Shown here in pieces: positions 1 to 11,514 of a stretch of DNA of 64,000 nt. The position numbers were made by a program, and so were the translations under genes. Under the pieces are notes generated by a model. It made no database searches. It had not been told where the DNA came from and saw only the letters and a program-made list of their open reading frames with translations. Positions within the stretch are counted from its first letter, which is position 1. Each line of letters starts with the position of its first letter. The DNA is taken from contig SIJG01000090.1 in the NCBI GenBank assembly GCA_023374025.1, positions 273,533 through 337,532 of the forward strand, given 5' to 3'. Source of the stretch: Heterodera schachtii. Lineage: Eukaryota; Nematoda; Chromadorea; Rhabditida; Heteroderidae.

Positions 1-482
1 CAGTTATTATCCCTATTAGAAATTAGAATTGGTACGACATTTTGGGCATTTTTAAGCCCAGGTCGGTCTAGTGCCTATTGAATAAAAATCAACCCGACCC
101 AGGTAGGGAAGGCAACTGATGAGAACGGGGATTCTTCAAATTTGTTCTTGGAAAGGTCAAACCTTGAAAAATTGACCGTCTTTTAATTTTTGCCCTAGTA
201 GTTAATGATCTTTAGTTTTTTAAGTTTGTCCTGTGGTTCAACCCTCACATGATGCATTAGATACTTTTAATTTATTTATTTTACTTTTATAACATTTAAC
301 CTGAACAAATAAATAAAAATTTAGAAACGAATCCCGGCTTTCTCGCTCCCTCTTTTTTCCACAAAAACAATAATTAAAGTTTTTTATAAAAAACAATTCC
401 ATTCTTCCGAAAGAGTTTGTTTTTATTAATGAGATTTCATGAGAACATATGGAATAATATTTTAACTAGCAAAAATTCAATT
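1..482. other. AT-rich intergenic sequence, no gene seen
   Basis: The stretch has slightly higher GC in the first 150 bases and is AT-rich after that. I see no open frame with coding character, no splice-site pairs and no recognisable repeat. Confidence 0.4.
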
Positions 483-701
483 TTAATCGCGCATGTGTTT
501 ATTGTCAAATAAATAACGAAACGAATTGATCATTGCGGCCACCAACGCTAATGCAGAAATTATTTCTTGGCTAACTGAACGCCCCAAATTCAATGAGTTC
601 GTGCGGGTCAATTCCAGAAGTCGGTTTCTTAGTTGCGCTTCGCTCAAAATACTGTCATTATGAAAGTTGATATAGGGGGTTAATGATAATTTAAAACTCA
701 A
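483..701 (-). CDS. Hypothetical 72-aa ORF or exon
   Basis: This is an open minus-strand frame of 72 codons. It is GC-richer than its surroundings and has a mixed, non-repetitive composition: a charged first half (LRNRLLELTR) and a hydrophobic stretch (ISALALVAAM) near residues 46-58. I do not recognise a family. No splice acceptor clearly fixes the 5' end, so it may be one exon or a chance ORF. Its neighbours are AT-rich non-coding DNA and, 1.5 kb away on the same strand, a broken gag. A link to that element is possible but not shown. Confidence 0.3.
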   Translation of the reverse strand: MSFKLSLTPYINFHNDSILSEAQLRNRLLELTRTNSLNLGRSVSQEIISALALVAAMINSFRYLFDNKHMRD

Positions 702-2227
702 ATTCTTTTCAATTTAATTAACTAATTGGATTTTTTGACGTGAAATATTTTGTAAAGGTTGCTTTTTTATACTCGATTGAAATATTATAATTAATTTGTA
801 AAATATTTTGTTAATTTTCTTTCCGATGATGAGACTTATTTATTGTTTTGTTCTTTTTATCTTGTTAAGCGTAATCTGTTGTCGTTTGATTATTTCTGTA
901 CTTATATAGAGGGAAAAATTTGTTAAATTTTGATTTTGAAAACTTTATTTGAATATTTTTAATGAAGTTTTATATGGGTTTAAATTCTTTTAAAAATTCA
1001 AAATTCGTTTTGTTTCAAATTTTGAGTTTTTTGGTGTCGCATTTTATTATAATATAATAATTATTGAATTCACTTAATTAACTGTCTTGTAACTTTCAAA
1101 TCGCAGCCATTGTTTCTTATTAATCATTGTTGTCTAAATTTAAATTTTTAAATTTTTTTTATACATTCTTTAATAAAATTATGTATTCCTCTTGTGAAAT
1201 TATAAATAATTTAGCAAAATTGATAATATCAAGGTGTGACGTTCTCGACTCTTTGGCCCGATCATAACGTGGAACATTTAATTCAAACTGAAAGCCGCTT
1301 ACAAGATACAAAAATTATTAAAATTCAGATAATTTTTAGATCAAAATAAAATTAAATTTATCATAAATTGAACAAAATATTTAAAATTATTTAAAAACAA
1401 CATTTTTATAATACCAAATAAAATTACTACACTTTAGAAATTATAATTCGTTAAAAGAAACTTTTAATTAACAAAAAAAGAAATCAATATTAAATCGTAA
1501 ACTGTAGTGAATTCAACATTTTAATTTTTTAATATTTGATGAAAAATAAAAAACAGTATAAAATAAATTTTCCATAAAAGGATAGAAACATAAAAGACAT
1601 AAATACCTTCTAAATAAATACAAAAAATTGAAAATTTACAAAAGAAAGAAAACCTTAAATAGTTGTCAATAGATTCCTTAAGATCGGCTTTAGAATTAAG
1701 GACTATGTGGAGCAAGGTGACAAAAAATTACACGAACTAATAGTTATTAAACTGCACATTTTCCATAATTCGAAGCGTCCAATGAATAAAAAAATTTGGC
1801 AATATAATAAAAAAACATTAATTACATTTAAAACTCAAAAAAAAAATTTTTTTCTTTTCAAAAACATAGATATTCTTTTAAATAAAAATTTAAAATTGTA
1901 TTTATGCTATTGTAGAGTCCAATCTCTACAAGAAATCTTTAAAAAAAAACCAATAAAATCAGCTGCAATCATGTAATTTTTAAAGTTATTTGATCGAAAT
2001 GTTAAAATTTTTTAAATCGTATTAAAAGAATATGAAGTAGGAAATTAAATTAATTCATGGACATATTAAATGCGAGAACTAATTGAAAAATTAAAAAAAC
2101 TAAAAGTACTTCAATTTGAATATAAAACATAATAAAATAAATACAATTTTTAAGATATTTAAATTTAAATAAATTAGTATACAATACACAAAATGATTTA
2201 TAATTATTCAGAATGATTTTATTTAAT
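702..2227. other. AT-rich non-coding stretch
   Basis: Only low-complexity A/T-rich frames are open here on either strand (for example 1521-1715 minus and 1707-1976 plus, both rich in Lys, Asn, Ile and Phe). If the gag at 2228-3452 belonged to a full retrotransposon, its pol region would lie here. I see no protease, reverse transcriptase or integrase motif, so pol is missing. Confidence 0.5.
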
Positions 2228-3452
2228 TTATTGATAAAGAAAATAGATAATTTGTTTAAATAAATTATTAACATTTGGTCTAAGAGAAAATTCGCTCAAA
2301 AGTTTGAAAAAAACGAGAAGTTCCGATTTTGATTGGCTTTCCCCTTCTGAAATTTCCATGGGTTGGAGCGATTTAACATTCTGTTGGTCTGCCGAAGCAA
2401 AATTTCTATTCATTTTCATCTCATGAATCTGTACAGCTAAGTCTTCAATCATCCCTTCTAATCTCTCAGTTTTATGTTCCAACTGGTTTGGGTCCCGATT
2501 TCTATTTTGTTGGTTCCACCGGGAATTGTTTGAATTTTGATTCCCATTAAAATTCATTCGTCGCTCCCTACAATTGTACTGTTCATGACCGGTACGCCGA
2601 CAAAAGTAACAGTATGGTCGACTATTCCATCTTCTATCATTTTGTGGTGCCCAATTTCTTCTATCTCGGTTAAAATGTCCACCTCGCCCTGATCTGTCAT
2701 TATAAAATCGATTTGGAGGACCCCTATTATCATTTATGTTCGACCGAGGTCCAAGCGGAGTGCTATTGGAGTTGGACGGACTCCATGATGCAAATTTCCC
2801 TTGCGGCAGTTGCCCAGTGTTCCCACTTATGGCATGAATGCCGAAGCTGTCCCTTGTGTCTTTCTCAATAGACACTTCTGGTTCTTGAATGTATGCTGTG
2901 AGTTTGTCAAAACTCTTTCTGCCAATGAGTTGCCCAACTAATTGCAGAGATCGCTGAAATTCAGGTCTCACTTTCTCCATGAGACACCGACAGAGAACTT
3001 CTCCTCGCGCATTAGACGGAATATGGACCGAAGTCGTGTGCACTAAAGGAACCAAGCGCTTCACAAACTCACTAACTGATTCTCCCTCCCTTTGATAACA
3101 AGCAGCTAATTTCCTATAAGCCAATTCCCTAAAGTGAGGGCTGTCCAACTTCATTCTAATATGTTTGAGTGCATTTTGCCAAAGTATTTTTCTCATTAGC
3201 CAATAAATTCTCAAAAATAGTTCTCGCTTGCGCACCTAAGTGGAGTTTAAGTCGGTTCAATTTGTCCGATTCAGTCCATGCCGAACCATAAACATCCACA
3301 TAATCCCTAAACTTAATTTCCCAGTCATCAAATGCCGAAGCTAGCTCACCACAGAACACTCCAGGCTGAGTACTGGACGTATTCATGTCAGTTAGGGCAT
3401 TCAAGCCACCATCTATATCCTCTTCTTCCCGCACGTAATCGAAATTTTTCAT
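2228..3452 (-). pseudogene. LTR-retrotransposon gag, frameshifted, no pol
   Basis: Two overlapping minus-strand frames together resemble a Ty3/Gypsy-type Gag. The first (3452 to 3156, 98 codons) has the capsid-like N-terminal part. The second (3235 to 2228) continues it in another frame after a shift around 3160-3190. The second frame holds a capsid-like region (motif FRELAYRKLAACYQREGES), an Arg/Asn/Gly-rich linker and one CCHC zinc knuckle (CX2CX4HX4C, Cys209, Cys212, His217, Cys222 of that frame). A hydrophilic coiled region follows. No LTRs or polyprotein enzymes flank it. I read it as a decayed copy; a lone domesticated gag is less likely because of the frameshift. Confidence 0.75.
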
Positions 3453-4065
3453 TCTTTTTATTCATAACTGAAAAGATTTTTTAAATTTATAATTATTTAA
3501 ATGATTGATAATTAGTCAAATTTAATTAAATTAAGTAATAATATTATTTGCCAAACATTGCTAAAGCCAACAAGCATAATCAAAGAAAAAATGAAAAATA
3601 AATTTAGCAACATTAGATAAAAAAAAGAATAATTCATAAATAATTTAAAAATTGAAATAAAAATTATATTCTTTTATTATAAAGCAAAGACCAATATTCA
3701 GATAACTTAATACAAATATATGAAGACATATCCAATAAGTTTTTTTTTAATAAAACAAGGCAATTTAAATATTTTTAACCAAAAAACATTTTAATAAAAG
3801 AAAATTATAGAAAACAAATTTCCTAAATTAATTCAAAAGCACCCGAGTCATGAGATAAAGTAAAGAAGTAAAAATTAAATAGAATATTTTTGCTAAAAAA
3901 TATATTTTAATGTGAAAAATGTATTTTTTATATGTTTCAAAATAGGTATTTAAAAAAAATTCGCCTATTTAAGAAATAATACTTTATTACCAACACACAC
4001 TTACAGAGAAATATAGAAATAAGATATATATTTATTAAATTGTATTGAATATATTGTGAAATTAG
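3453..4065. other. AT-rich non-coding stretch
   Basis: This is the upstream side of the broken gag. It is very AT-rich, and I see no LTR end, no second copy of a repeat and no convincing ORF. Confidence 0.4.
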
Positions 4066-4987
4066 TAGTGATGTTCGAGACCGAAAATTTCCCGAGACTC
4101 GAGACCGAGACCGAGACTTGACCCCGAGACCGAGACTCGACCCCGAGACCGAGACCAAAAACTCCGAGACCGAGACCCAAAAAACCCGAGACTCGAGACT
4201 TTTTTGAAAAAATTTTCCTATTCGCTTTAAAAATTTTTTTTTGACTCTATTCTTAACTAATTTTTCGTTTTTTTATTATTTTGATTCAATTTGGTACAAT
4301 ATTTATCATTTCAAAAACGCACAAAACAAAAAATTAGTTCGTTTTTTTCGCGGTTTTTGAGTCAATTTTAAAAAATAAAGGCTATTTTGGAGCTCCGGCG
4401 GTGCCGATAGGCGCCGCCGGGAAATTTTTTTTAATTTGAGTGCAATTTGTTAACAGATTTACACCAAAAAATGACCAAATGTTTTTACTTTGAGCTATTT
4501 TTTTAAATAAAATTGAGGATTTTAGGGGTCCGGCGGTGCCGATAGGCGCCGCCGGGGAAAATTTTGGAATTTTCAGTGCACTTTGTGAACAGATTTAATC
4601 CAAAAATGACGATATTTTATGATTTTAATTGTTATAATTGTGATTAAATTTCCTTAAAAGGGAATAATTCTGAAAAATTAAAAGAAAAAATTACTACTTG
4701 GAGGGGTACTGATCCAACGCTAAAATGAAGAAAATAACCAAGAACACAACCCACTGAACCATGTACATTAGTAAGAGTATTAAGCAAAAAGTTACCAAAA
4801 TTATATTATTTCTACTTTACAAAAAGCCAATCATTAGGGGTGTAAAAAAGTCTCGGTCTCGAGTCTCGAAAGTCTCAAAGACCGAGACCGAGACTGAAAA
4901 CCCGAGACCGAGACTCGAGACCGAGACCAAAAAAATCGAGACTTTTCTCGAGTCGAGACTCGAGACCGAGACTCTCGAACATCACTA
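4066..4987. mobile_element. hAT-type fold-back MITE with 8-bp TSD
   Basis: The 922-bp element starts TAGTGATGTTCGAGA and ends with its exact inverse, TCTCGAACATCACTA. It is flanked by the perfect 8-bp duplication GAAATTAG (4058-4065 and 4988-4995). Eight-base duplications and a TAG/CAG start are typical of the hAT superfamily. Both terminal arms are long arrays of a GAGACCGAGACT-like motif in opposite orientation (about 4076-4200 and 4845-4985), so a single strand could fold back over more than 100 bases. The interior holds two 26-base hairpins (4395-4420 and 4530-4555). No transposase is encoded, so it is non-autonomous. The short plus and minus ORFs inside the arms are low-complexity shadows. 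Confidence 0.85.
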
Positions 4988-6451
4988 GAAATTAGTTTCT
5001 TTTTAAAAATAATTCATTCACTTATTATAATAACTAATAAGAAATGATTCCAAATTAAAAAGACTGGAGGGAGAAATCACTCAAAGCGAAAAATTCTGAA
5101 TAAAAAAATTTATAAGAAAATTAATTTTAAAAAATAAAACTAAATATATCATTGCTATTTTTTTGTCTAATATTTTTTTATACACATTGAATAAAATAAA
5201 ATATTTAATGACCCTCTGTTTCCTAAACGGAATGATATAAAAAATTTTATGAAAAAATGTCTTATTGCTGAACAACAAATTAATAAAGTTTTACATTTAG
5301 CCAAAAGTTGAAATTAAAATGAATTCAGAGTCAATAACATATAGATGGAAAGACAATAATAGTTTAATTTGCATATAGTTATAAAAATTAATAGGAGAAA
5401 TTGTTATTTAAACAAGTCCAACAAATTTATCAAAATTAATGAAAAAATTCACAATATAAATAAATAAAAATGTCAATAAAAAACATTTCAGACAAGGTGA
5501 TAAAATGGATAAAAAATAAATTATTTCGTCATAGTGCTTTGTCTTGAAAGTTTAATCCAAAATGATTTCATTAATTAAAACTTATATTATTAAAGATAAT
5601 TATTTATTAATTTAAAAGCAAAATAATTAAAAGCAATATTAATAGAGAGAGACCCAAAAATTCAATTGAATACTAAAATTATAAATAAGGAATTTACAAC
5701 AATAATGTGTTCTGAACTCTCTGAATAAATGAAAATTCTGAAGAATTAAAGGAACAAAATATAATCACATTAAACATATGTTTTATTATTATAAAACCGT
5801 ATTGAAAAAATATTTATTTTTGCATATAATAATTAATTAGTAATCATTTTTGGTCTCTTTAATAGTAAATTTATTTATTTTTTTAAAGTAAAATATTTTA
5901 GAATTAATTAATTGCATTTGTATATGGGCATTAAAGAATTCCTTAAAATTTAGAATGAATTTGTGATATTATGATGTGCTATAAACCAATTCTCAATAAT
6001 GAATTTCCAATTAATTTTTTTAGCAATTTTAAGTATTTGGGACCGTGCTGAGACGAACCGAAATTAAATTTTGTTATTATATTATTTGCTTTAAAATTTA
6101 TGAAAACAACCTTTTTTTGTCACATATTTGCTTTATTTTATTTCTAAATAGCAGTTCAGAAGTAAACATTGGCTCGTCTAAGTTTATAAATTATTATTTA
6201 TCAGGTCTTATAACTTTACTATTATCGTATTAAAAATTGTGTTTTCAGTTTTTTTTATTATATTTATTCATATTCTTTCTTAAGCTTCAATTTCATATTA
6301 TTTAATTTATTTATTCCTATAAATTGCATAATTTTAACACTCCTTCATTATTTTTAATTTATGAATATATTCCGATTTATTTTATATTCCGATTTATTTG
6401 ACTTATATTCAATAATTAACTTTGTTTAATTATTTATATTTTATAACATTT
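4988..6451. other. AT-rich non-coding stretch
   Basis: After the target duplication the sequence is extremely AT-rich, with homopolymer A and T runs. The open frames (for example 5081-5278 minus and 6045-6233 plus) are Phe/Ile/Lys/Asn-rich and have no splice context. Nothing recognisable was seen. Confidence 0.45.
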
Positions 6452-6832
6452 TTAGAAAATCATAAATAATAATTCTCTTAACTTGAATAAAAATAAACTA
6501 AATTCGGTATTGTTAACAGTTTTTAGTAAAACAAAAAAAGCAAAAAATGTGAAATTCTGACTTTCAACTACAAAGTTAAAATTTCCTGACCACAACCCGA
6601 AAAAGTGCCAAACATCCAAACGTAAGTGCTCGTGGTAAGGGCCAAAAACCCACCTGCAATTCTCCATGGCACCAATAGGCATACTCTCTAATTTCTGGGT
6701 TGAATCACCTGGCTGTTTTAGTTGGTAGTTCGGATTCCATCGAATTGGCTACCCGTTGACAAAAGTGTTCGTCACTTTAGGCCCACCCGATGAGCACTGC
6801 CTACGCAGCTTTTCACTTTCAGATTCTTCCAT
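6452..6832 (-). pseudogene. Unrecognised reading frame with one in-frame stop
   Basis: One minus-strand frame runs from an ATG at 6832 to 6452, interrupted by a single in-frame TAG at 6749-6751. The first 27 codons (MEESESEKLRRQCSSGG...) and the part after the stop (YQLKQPGDSTQKLES, then ENCRWVFGPYHEHLRLDVWH) have normal composition and higher GC than the flanks; the last 40 or so codons become Phe-rich and may be read-through. The stop could be a mutation, an assembly error or a hidden splice site (GTAGCC lies there). I do not recognise the family. Tryptophan and histidine clusters suggest a zinc- or nucleic-acid-related protein, but this is a guess. Confidence 0.35.
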
Positions 6833-7551
6833 CTTAATGAAAGGTTCAATTATCATCTCTTACTTAACATGTAACAAAAGTTTTCGGACTCTTATTGCAA
6901 ATTTTTTTATACATTTAACCCAATAGAATCAAGGGGGCTATGTCGTTGTATAAAATCCATCAAAGGGCGTTAAAGACCAACAAATTAAAATTTTGAACCT
7001 TTGCTCAAAAGCAATAAATTTTTAATTTTGAGTATCAAGATTGATCAGAATTTTTATGAATTCTTTTTCCTAATAAAAAACGTTTAATAAAATATTTTTT
7101 ATTTTGATATCGTTCGAAAGCCTTAAAGGTTTTCAAATAACCTCCAAAATCTCAAAAATCTCTGAAAGTTTCAAAAAACCTTATGGCCAAAAATCCTGGT
7201 CCCTCAAACTTGCTGAATTTTTTGGTTTTGCATTTATTTAAATGTCAAGAATTATATTTAGTTGCTTTTGAGCAAAAGTATGATATTTGAATTTTCTTTG
7301 ATTGTTTCATGCTTGGTCGATTGATAAAAATGCAAAATTTGTGCATTTATGGAATTGTTGTATCATGTGGCATTTGAATTTTTTTAATTTTATATTTGCA
7401 GTTAATTTTTTAGCTTTTTTCAATTATTATTATCTCATTTTTTTAGATTAATTTACTTTTTAATGCAGTTGCGCCATGGATCAATTCCAAGGTTGTCATT
7501 CACCAATTTGACCTTTAAAAATTACTTTGGTGCCTTTTTAGTAACACTTTT
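6833..7551. other. Intergenic, no gene seen
   Basis: A moderately AT-rich region between the stop-containing frame and the SprT-like gene. The plus-strand ORF starting at 7463 is the shadow of the SprT-like exons on the other strand. Confidence 0.4.
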
Positions 7552-8006
7552 TCACACCCATTGGTCGAATCGCTCGGCCTTAGCTTTCGCCAATTGCGGG
7601 CCCTTTTCACGCAACTCCTTTGTTGTCACGCCATGGCACATCTCGTGTGCCAACATCGCAACGAGTTGCTCTGTTTCCCCCTGCTCTGGGAGGATCTCGA
7701 TCACGATTCTAAGTTTTTTACTTTTAAATAAAAATTATTTTACGGGATTCCGTCCCAGGAGCTGGCTGCACAAATTTCTTTGTTTTCAGGCGCGGTAGCG
7801 TCGAGCAACTTGAACTCAACAACCCGCACATGTGCCAAATTCGTAAAAAAAGCTGTGCGTAAGGCATCGTAAATCTTCTTACACATATCGAGTAACTCAA
7901 ACTCGGTAGGAAGAGGTTTAGCGCGCAACGACTGCAACCGTTCTTTTGCCAAAGGGGTTGTTAGGCGCAAAATTCTATTTTTTCTAGAATTTTTCACTTT
8001 TGGCAT
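7552..8006 (-). CDS. Small SprT-like HExxH metallopeptidase-fold protein
   Basis: The model has two exons (8006-7744 and 7708-7552) joined across a 35-nt intron (GTAAAA...CTTAG), phase 2 to 2, giving 139 aa. SprT-family proteins (Spartan, GCNA, bacterial SprT) are zinc proteases with an HExxH helix after a beta-sheet. Here the strand-rich part (HVRVVEFKLLD, then KEICAASSWDG, then IVIEILPEQGE) leads into LVAMLAHEMCHGV, so the HExxH core is present. In the family the third zinc ligand is usually the His of an HG-P motif after the helix; here the matching place reads EKGPQL, so that His seems replaced by Lys. The protein is short and lacks the usual C-terminal zinc ribbon. The N-terminus is basic (MPKVKNSRKNRILRL). 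A decayed relative lies at 11761-11945. SprT-like is the best fit, with activity in doubt. Confidence 0.6.
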
Positions 8007-8254
8007 TCTAAATTAATTTTTAAATTTTCTTATACATTAGGCTATTCAAAAGAATTATAAAAATAAAATTGTAAAATCATTAAAAGATAACCGTAAAATT
8101 TAATGTTACGATTCAAAAATTATTCCGCATTTATTAATGGTACAAAAAGCTAGAATTTATTTTAAAGAAAAGTAGAACCTCGAAATTACATAATTGTATT
8201 TGAAAATTTATAAAAAAGAATTGCTTTAAAAAATTAAATTTAAATATTTAGTAT

Positions 8255-9325
8255 GTTATGGGTTCGGGCTTTTTCCCGAACTAAAGTTTTAATTTTTTCA
8301 TCATGTTTTTGCTTAATAGTTGTTTTAAGCAATTTCATGGGCACATTTTTATCAAAAAGTTTTTTTAATTAGTCGTAAATATACAATATTTCTCATTTAT
8401 GTCTGAAACTGTAATTGGAAGGGAATTTGGCCCATTAAAAAGAATTTCCTGGTTGACTTTAATAAAATTTTTCTGGCGTAAATCTTGATCAGAATTAGAA
8501 AAAGGGGAGCCAACTTTTACATCATAAATGAGTTCCTTGGGCTTACTAAAAACCAAATCTAAAATATTATTTTCTCTTGTTGGTTCTTTAACATGCTGGA
8601 AAAGTTGGTTCTGTGCCGTGAACTCAATTATTGTTGTTGAGAGTTTGTCTTTTTTTGTTATTTTGCATTCAGACCAATTAATTGAAGGACAGTTAAAATC
8701 GCCACATATAATTGTATTTTTGAATTTGTTTCAGAAATAAATTTCAGCGCTTTTTTGGTGTTGCTAATTGTACAGCTGGGCGGTCTATAGATGATAAATA
8801 TTTGAATATTTTTTTGTAAAATTAATTTAATGTGTATAATTTGACAGCCAAATTTAGTTCCATTAAATAGTAGTAACTGGTATTTTATTTGAGACTATTA
8901 TGGCACATCCACCCCCTTTTGTGGGACGGTTTGCAAAAATTGGGTTATATTTCCCTATATTTGTGAATTCAGAAATAATTGTATTTTTTTCCTTCAACCA
9001 AGTTTCAGTTATAAAAATTAGTCCCGGTTCTTGGTTTTCCATTAAATAAATTAATTCCGGAACCTTATTGCTTATTGACTCGCATTAATGAGTACACAGG
9101 AGAGATTTTGGTTTTTAGCTATTTTCGATTTTTGTAGTGGTTTGTTCGATGAACCCTATGCATCATTTTCCCGTGTTTTGAGAGGGTGTGGGTTTTTCAA
9201 TGGGATGATGGAAAGATCAACGACAATATATTTAAAAGTCCTTCGGACTTATTCATATGCTTGAGTCCTAAGCTGGTATAAGACTTGCAGTTCCGAACGG
9301 GTCAGGTCCCGACGGACCGTGATAT
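8255..9325 (-). pseudogene. Non-LTR (LINE) retrotransposon ORF2 5' fragment, endonuclease domain
   Basis: Reading the minus strand from 9325 down gives a VRRDLTRSELQVLYQLRTQ segment like the end of LINE ORF1 or a linker. Next comes an APE-type endonuclease in pieces: FITETWL (first acidic motif), GGGCAIIVSN, IYRPPS, then in another frame CGDFNCPSINW, EPTRENNILDLVFSKP and PFSNSDQ. This order (TETWL, YRPPS, GDFN, LDLVF, SDH) is diagnostic of the endonuclease of CR1/Jockey/RTE-type LINEs. The final catalytic SDH reads SDQ, there are several stops and frameshifts, and no reverse transcriptase follows before the SprT-like g gene starts at 8006. It is a dead, truncated copy. Confidence 0.8.
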
Positions 9326-10259
9326 TTTGCGGAAAATTTTGGTGTTTTTTAAGTGTTTTGCGAAAATTTTTTATGAAAATATCACGGTATTTGCGTTCAG
9401 TGAATGGGATTTTGACAATGCGGGGCTTTTACGCTTTTGAAAAATTTGACCAAAATATGGGATACAAACCGAATTAGTACCGCTTTGTTAATACGCTAGA
9501 TATGATTTCGACCATTTTTTAATTTCAAAAGACTTGAATAAATTTGGACTTTTTACAACTGTAATAAATAGGAAAACTTTCAGTATTAAAAATTCTTAAA
9601 TTAAAATATTTCTAAATTAATAACGCATAAAAATTAAAAGAGTTTCAACGAATCTCCTTTAAAAAAAATTTAAATGAAGTATTCTCAATTAAGGAAAAAA
9701 TGTCTAAAATTTCGCCAAACCAAAGGGAAAAGCAGTATGATGTTTAATAATCAAAATCAATCATATAAATATATACCTTAAAAAATTTGACAAAAAAAAT
9801 TAATATAAATTCAAGAGATAAAATAATATTCTTTTCGACAGCTTCACAATAAAATATTATGATATTAATATTATTTGCAATTAAAGAAAAAATGGCTGGT
9901 AATGTTTACGCAACAAATTAAAAAGATAAGAAAAAATATGGAACTTAATATTTCAAATTAACTATCTCATAATTATAAGTTTTAAAATTTCAATAAGAAT
10001 GAATTGAGAACAATTTAAAATATTAACAATAAAAAAAAATTATTAGCAAATCAAATTTATAAATTAATGACTTTTTTGTCTCATGGTAAACGTAAAAGGA
10101 CTTTTGTATGAAATTATAAATAAAAAATTCACAAATTCTTATTCTACTGGAATATAATTTTTAAAAAAATAGTTTTACGAGTTAGCCTAATATATGAGAA
10201 AAAATAATATTTCTTATATACACCTAGTTTAAATATTCATTTTATAAAATAATAAAATT
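9326..10259. other. AT-rich non-coding stretch
   Basis: The first 150 bases may still be LINE debris upstream of the recognisable segment. The rest is very AT-rich, with no supported gene. Confidence 0.4.
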
Positions 10260-10413
10260 ATTTGCCCACCTGCAGACCCCCGACCCATCAGCCCCGAGCC
10301 CCGTGGGCATTTGCCCTTCACCAGACCCCAAACCCATCAGCCCCCAGCCCCATTGACATTTGCCCATCACCAGACCCCCAACCCCATCAGCCCCCAGCCC
10401 CATGGGCATTTGT
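10260..10413. repeat. GC-rich minisatellite, three ~49-bp units
   Basis: Three head-to-tail units of about 49-50 bp each contain GACCCC, CCATCAGCCCC and TTGCCC blocks. They stand out as a C-rich island (G-rich on the minus strand) in AT-rich DNA. The minus-strand ORF across it is the repeat read as GLGADG-type peptide and is probably not a gene. Confidence 0.8.
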
Positions 10414-10551
10414 AAATAATGTTTGGTGAAACGTTTTAATCGGTTGTACATTCTGACACCAAAAGGCAAACTAGTAATACGATAATCGGGTTAAAAATGT
10501 GTTCGGTTAATAGATGAACAGGATTAACATTAAGTAGGTATGTTTTCGTCG

Positions 10552-11018
10552 TTAAATCGTATGTGACTGAAACCGGCAGGTGCAGCATCTATAGCGTATT
10601 CCTTCTCTGATTCCCGACGTTTGTTGTAAATGATGCTCTGCACGGAACCAGTGCCCTCCCAATTGAATGTATTTTGGAGGGAAAACTTTCTTAGCATTTG
10701 TCTGTGTCGGTCTTCTAAACTGGTAGATGGTGTCGAATCCTTCTCTGTAATTGACGATTTCCGTGGTCAGTTCTTTCCATTGTTCTTGTGCTTTCGCTTC
10801 GTCGCCGTTCACTCCTTTTTGTCTCAATACATATTTTTAAATAAGCTCCGGGTGTCGATAACAGGATAAAAGAAACCGGAGCATCCTGGTTTAGAGTCTA
10901 ACCCATATGCCGCCCAGCTTAGCGACCCTACGTTCCATGCAATTGCGGTATTAACGATCCATTCCTTCTGAGACAGCATCATTGATTGAAAGGCCAACTG
11001 AGCTCGCAGTGCTGGTTT
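10552..11018 (-). pseudogene. Decayed unrecognised gene, frameshifted
   Basis: On the minus strand an open segment (11018 to 10825, containing SQKEWIVNTAIAWNVGS) ends at a TGA. The next frame carries on at once from 10827 to 10552 (RQKGVNGDEAKAQEQWKEL, then KYIQLGGHWFRAEHHLQQ). Composition and continuity suggest one coding region split by a one-base shift at about 10825-10845. There is no acceptor/donor pair that would remove the shift. I cannot name the family. Together with the fragments at 11.8 and 12.1-12.6 kb it forms a run of broken minus-strand sequences. Confidence 0.4.
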
Positions 11019-11514
11019 CTATTCGGCATCAGCTGGGTTTGTGCGAGTTCATGTGCGTATTCTAACACCCACCTGGCTGATCAACAATACCCTGCCAAAA
11101 TATGCTAAATCATTCTTAAACCTCTCATATTCGCCGATTGTTAGGTTTTTAGGCTAGCAATTCCCCTCCTCAACATACATTTAAACTGTCTTATAGAGAT
11201 AGGTCTCAGTTTATTAAAAAACCATATAACGGCATTTTTTCCAATGAAACATAACTTGATTTCTCGAAAACTATTACTGGCTAAAAAACTGAAACAACCT
11301 TAACTAACAATTAGATGAAAATAAAATGCGAATTTTGCCAAATTAACTCTTTTTTATCAACACTTTTCACATCAACATCAAGCAAAAAGCGGACTAGTGT
11401 TGAATTATTTTCATATATTTTAGATTTGTTCATTTGGCAGTTTCTACAAATTAAGTTATAATCGAAAAACGGCCTCCCATTTGGTAATACACCCAACAGC
11501 ACAAAATGGACACA
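11019..11514. other. Intergenic, no gene seen
   Basis: Mixed composition with a few GC-richer patches near 11030-11100, which may be more debris of the preceding pseudogene (a minus frame with YAHELAQTQLMPNRNQ is visible). No complete structure. Confidence 0.3.

Noticed and set aside
7463..7798. 111-codon plus-strand ORF
   Set aside because: It is the antisense shadow of the SprT-like exons, whose minus-strand reading has a recognisable motif and a phase-matched intron.
10242..10469. Minus-strand ORF with GLGADG repeats
   Set aside because: It is the 49-bp minisatellite translated; no coding context.
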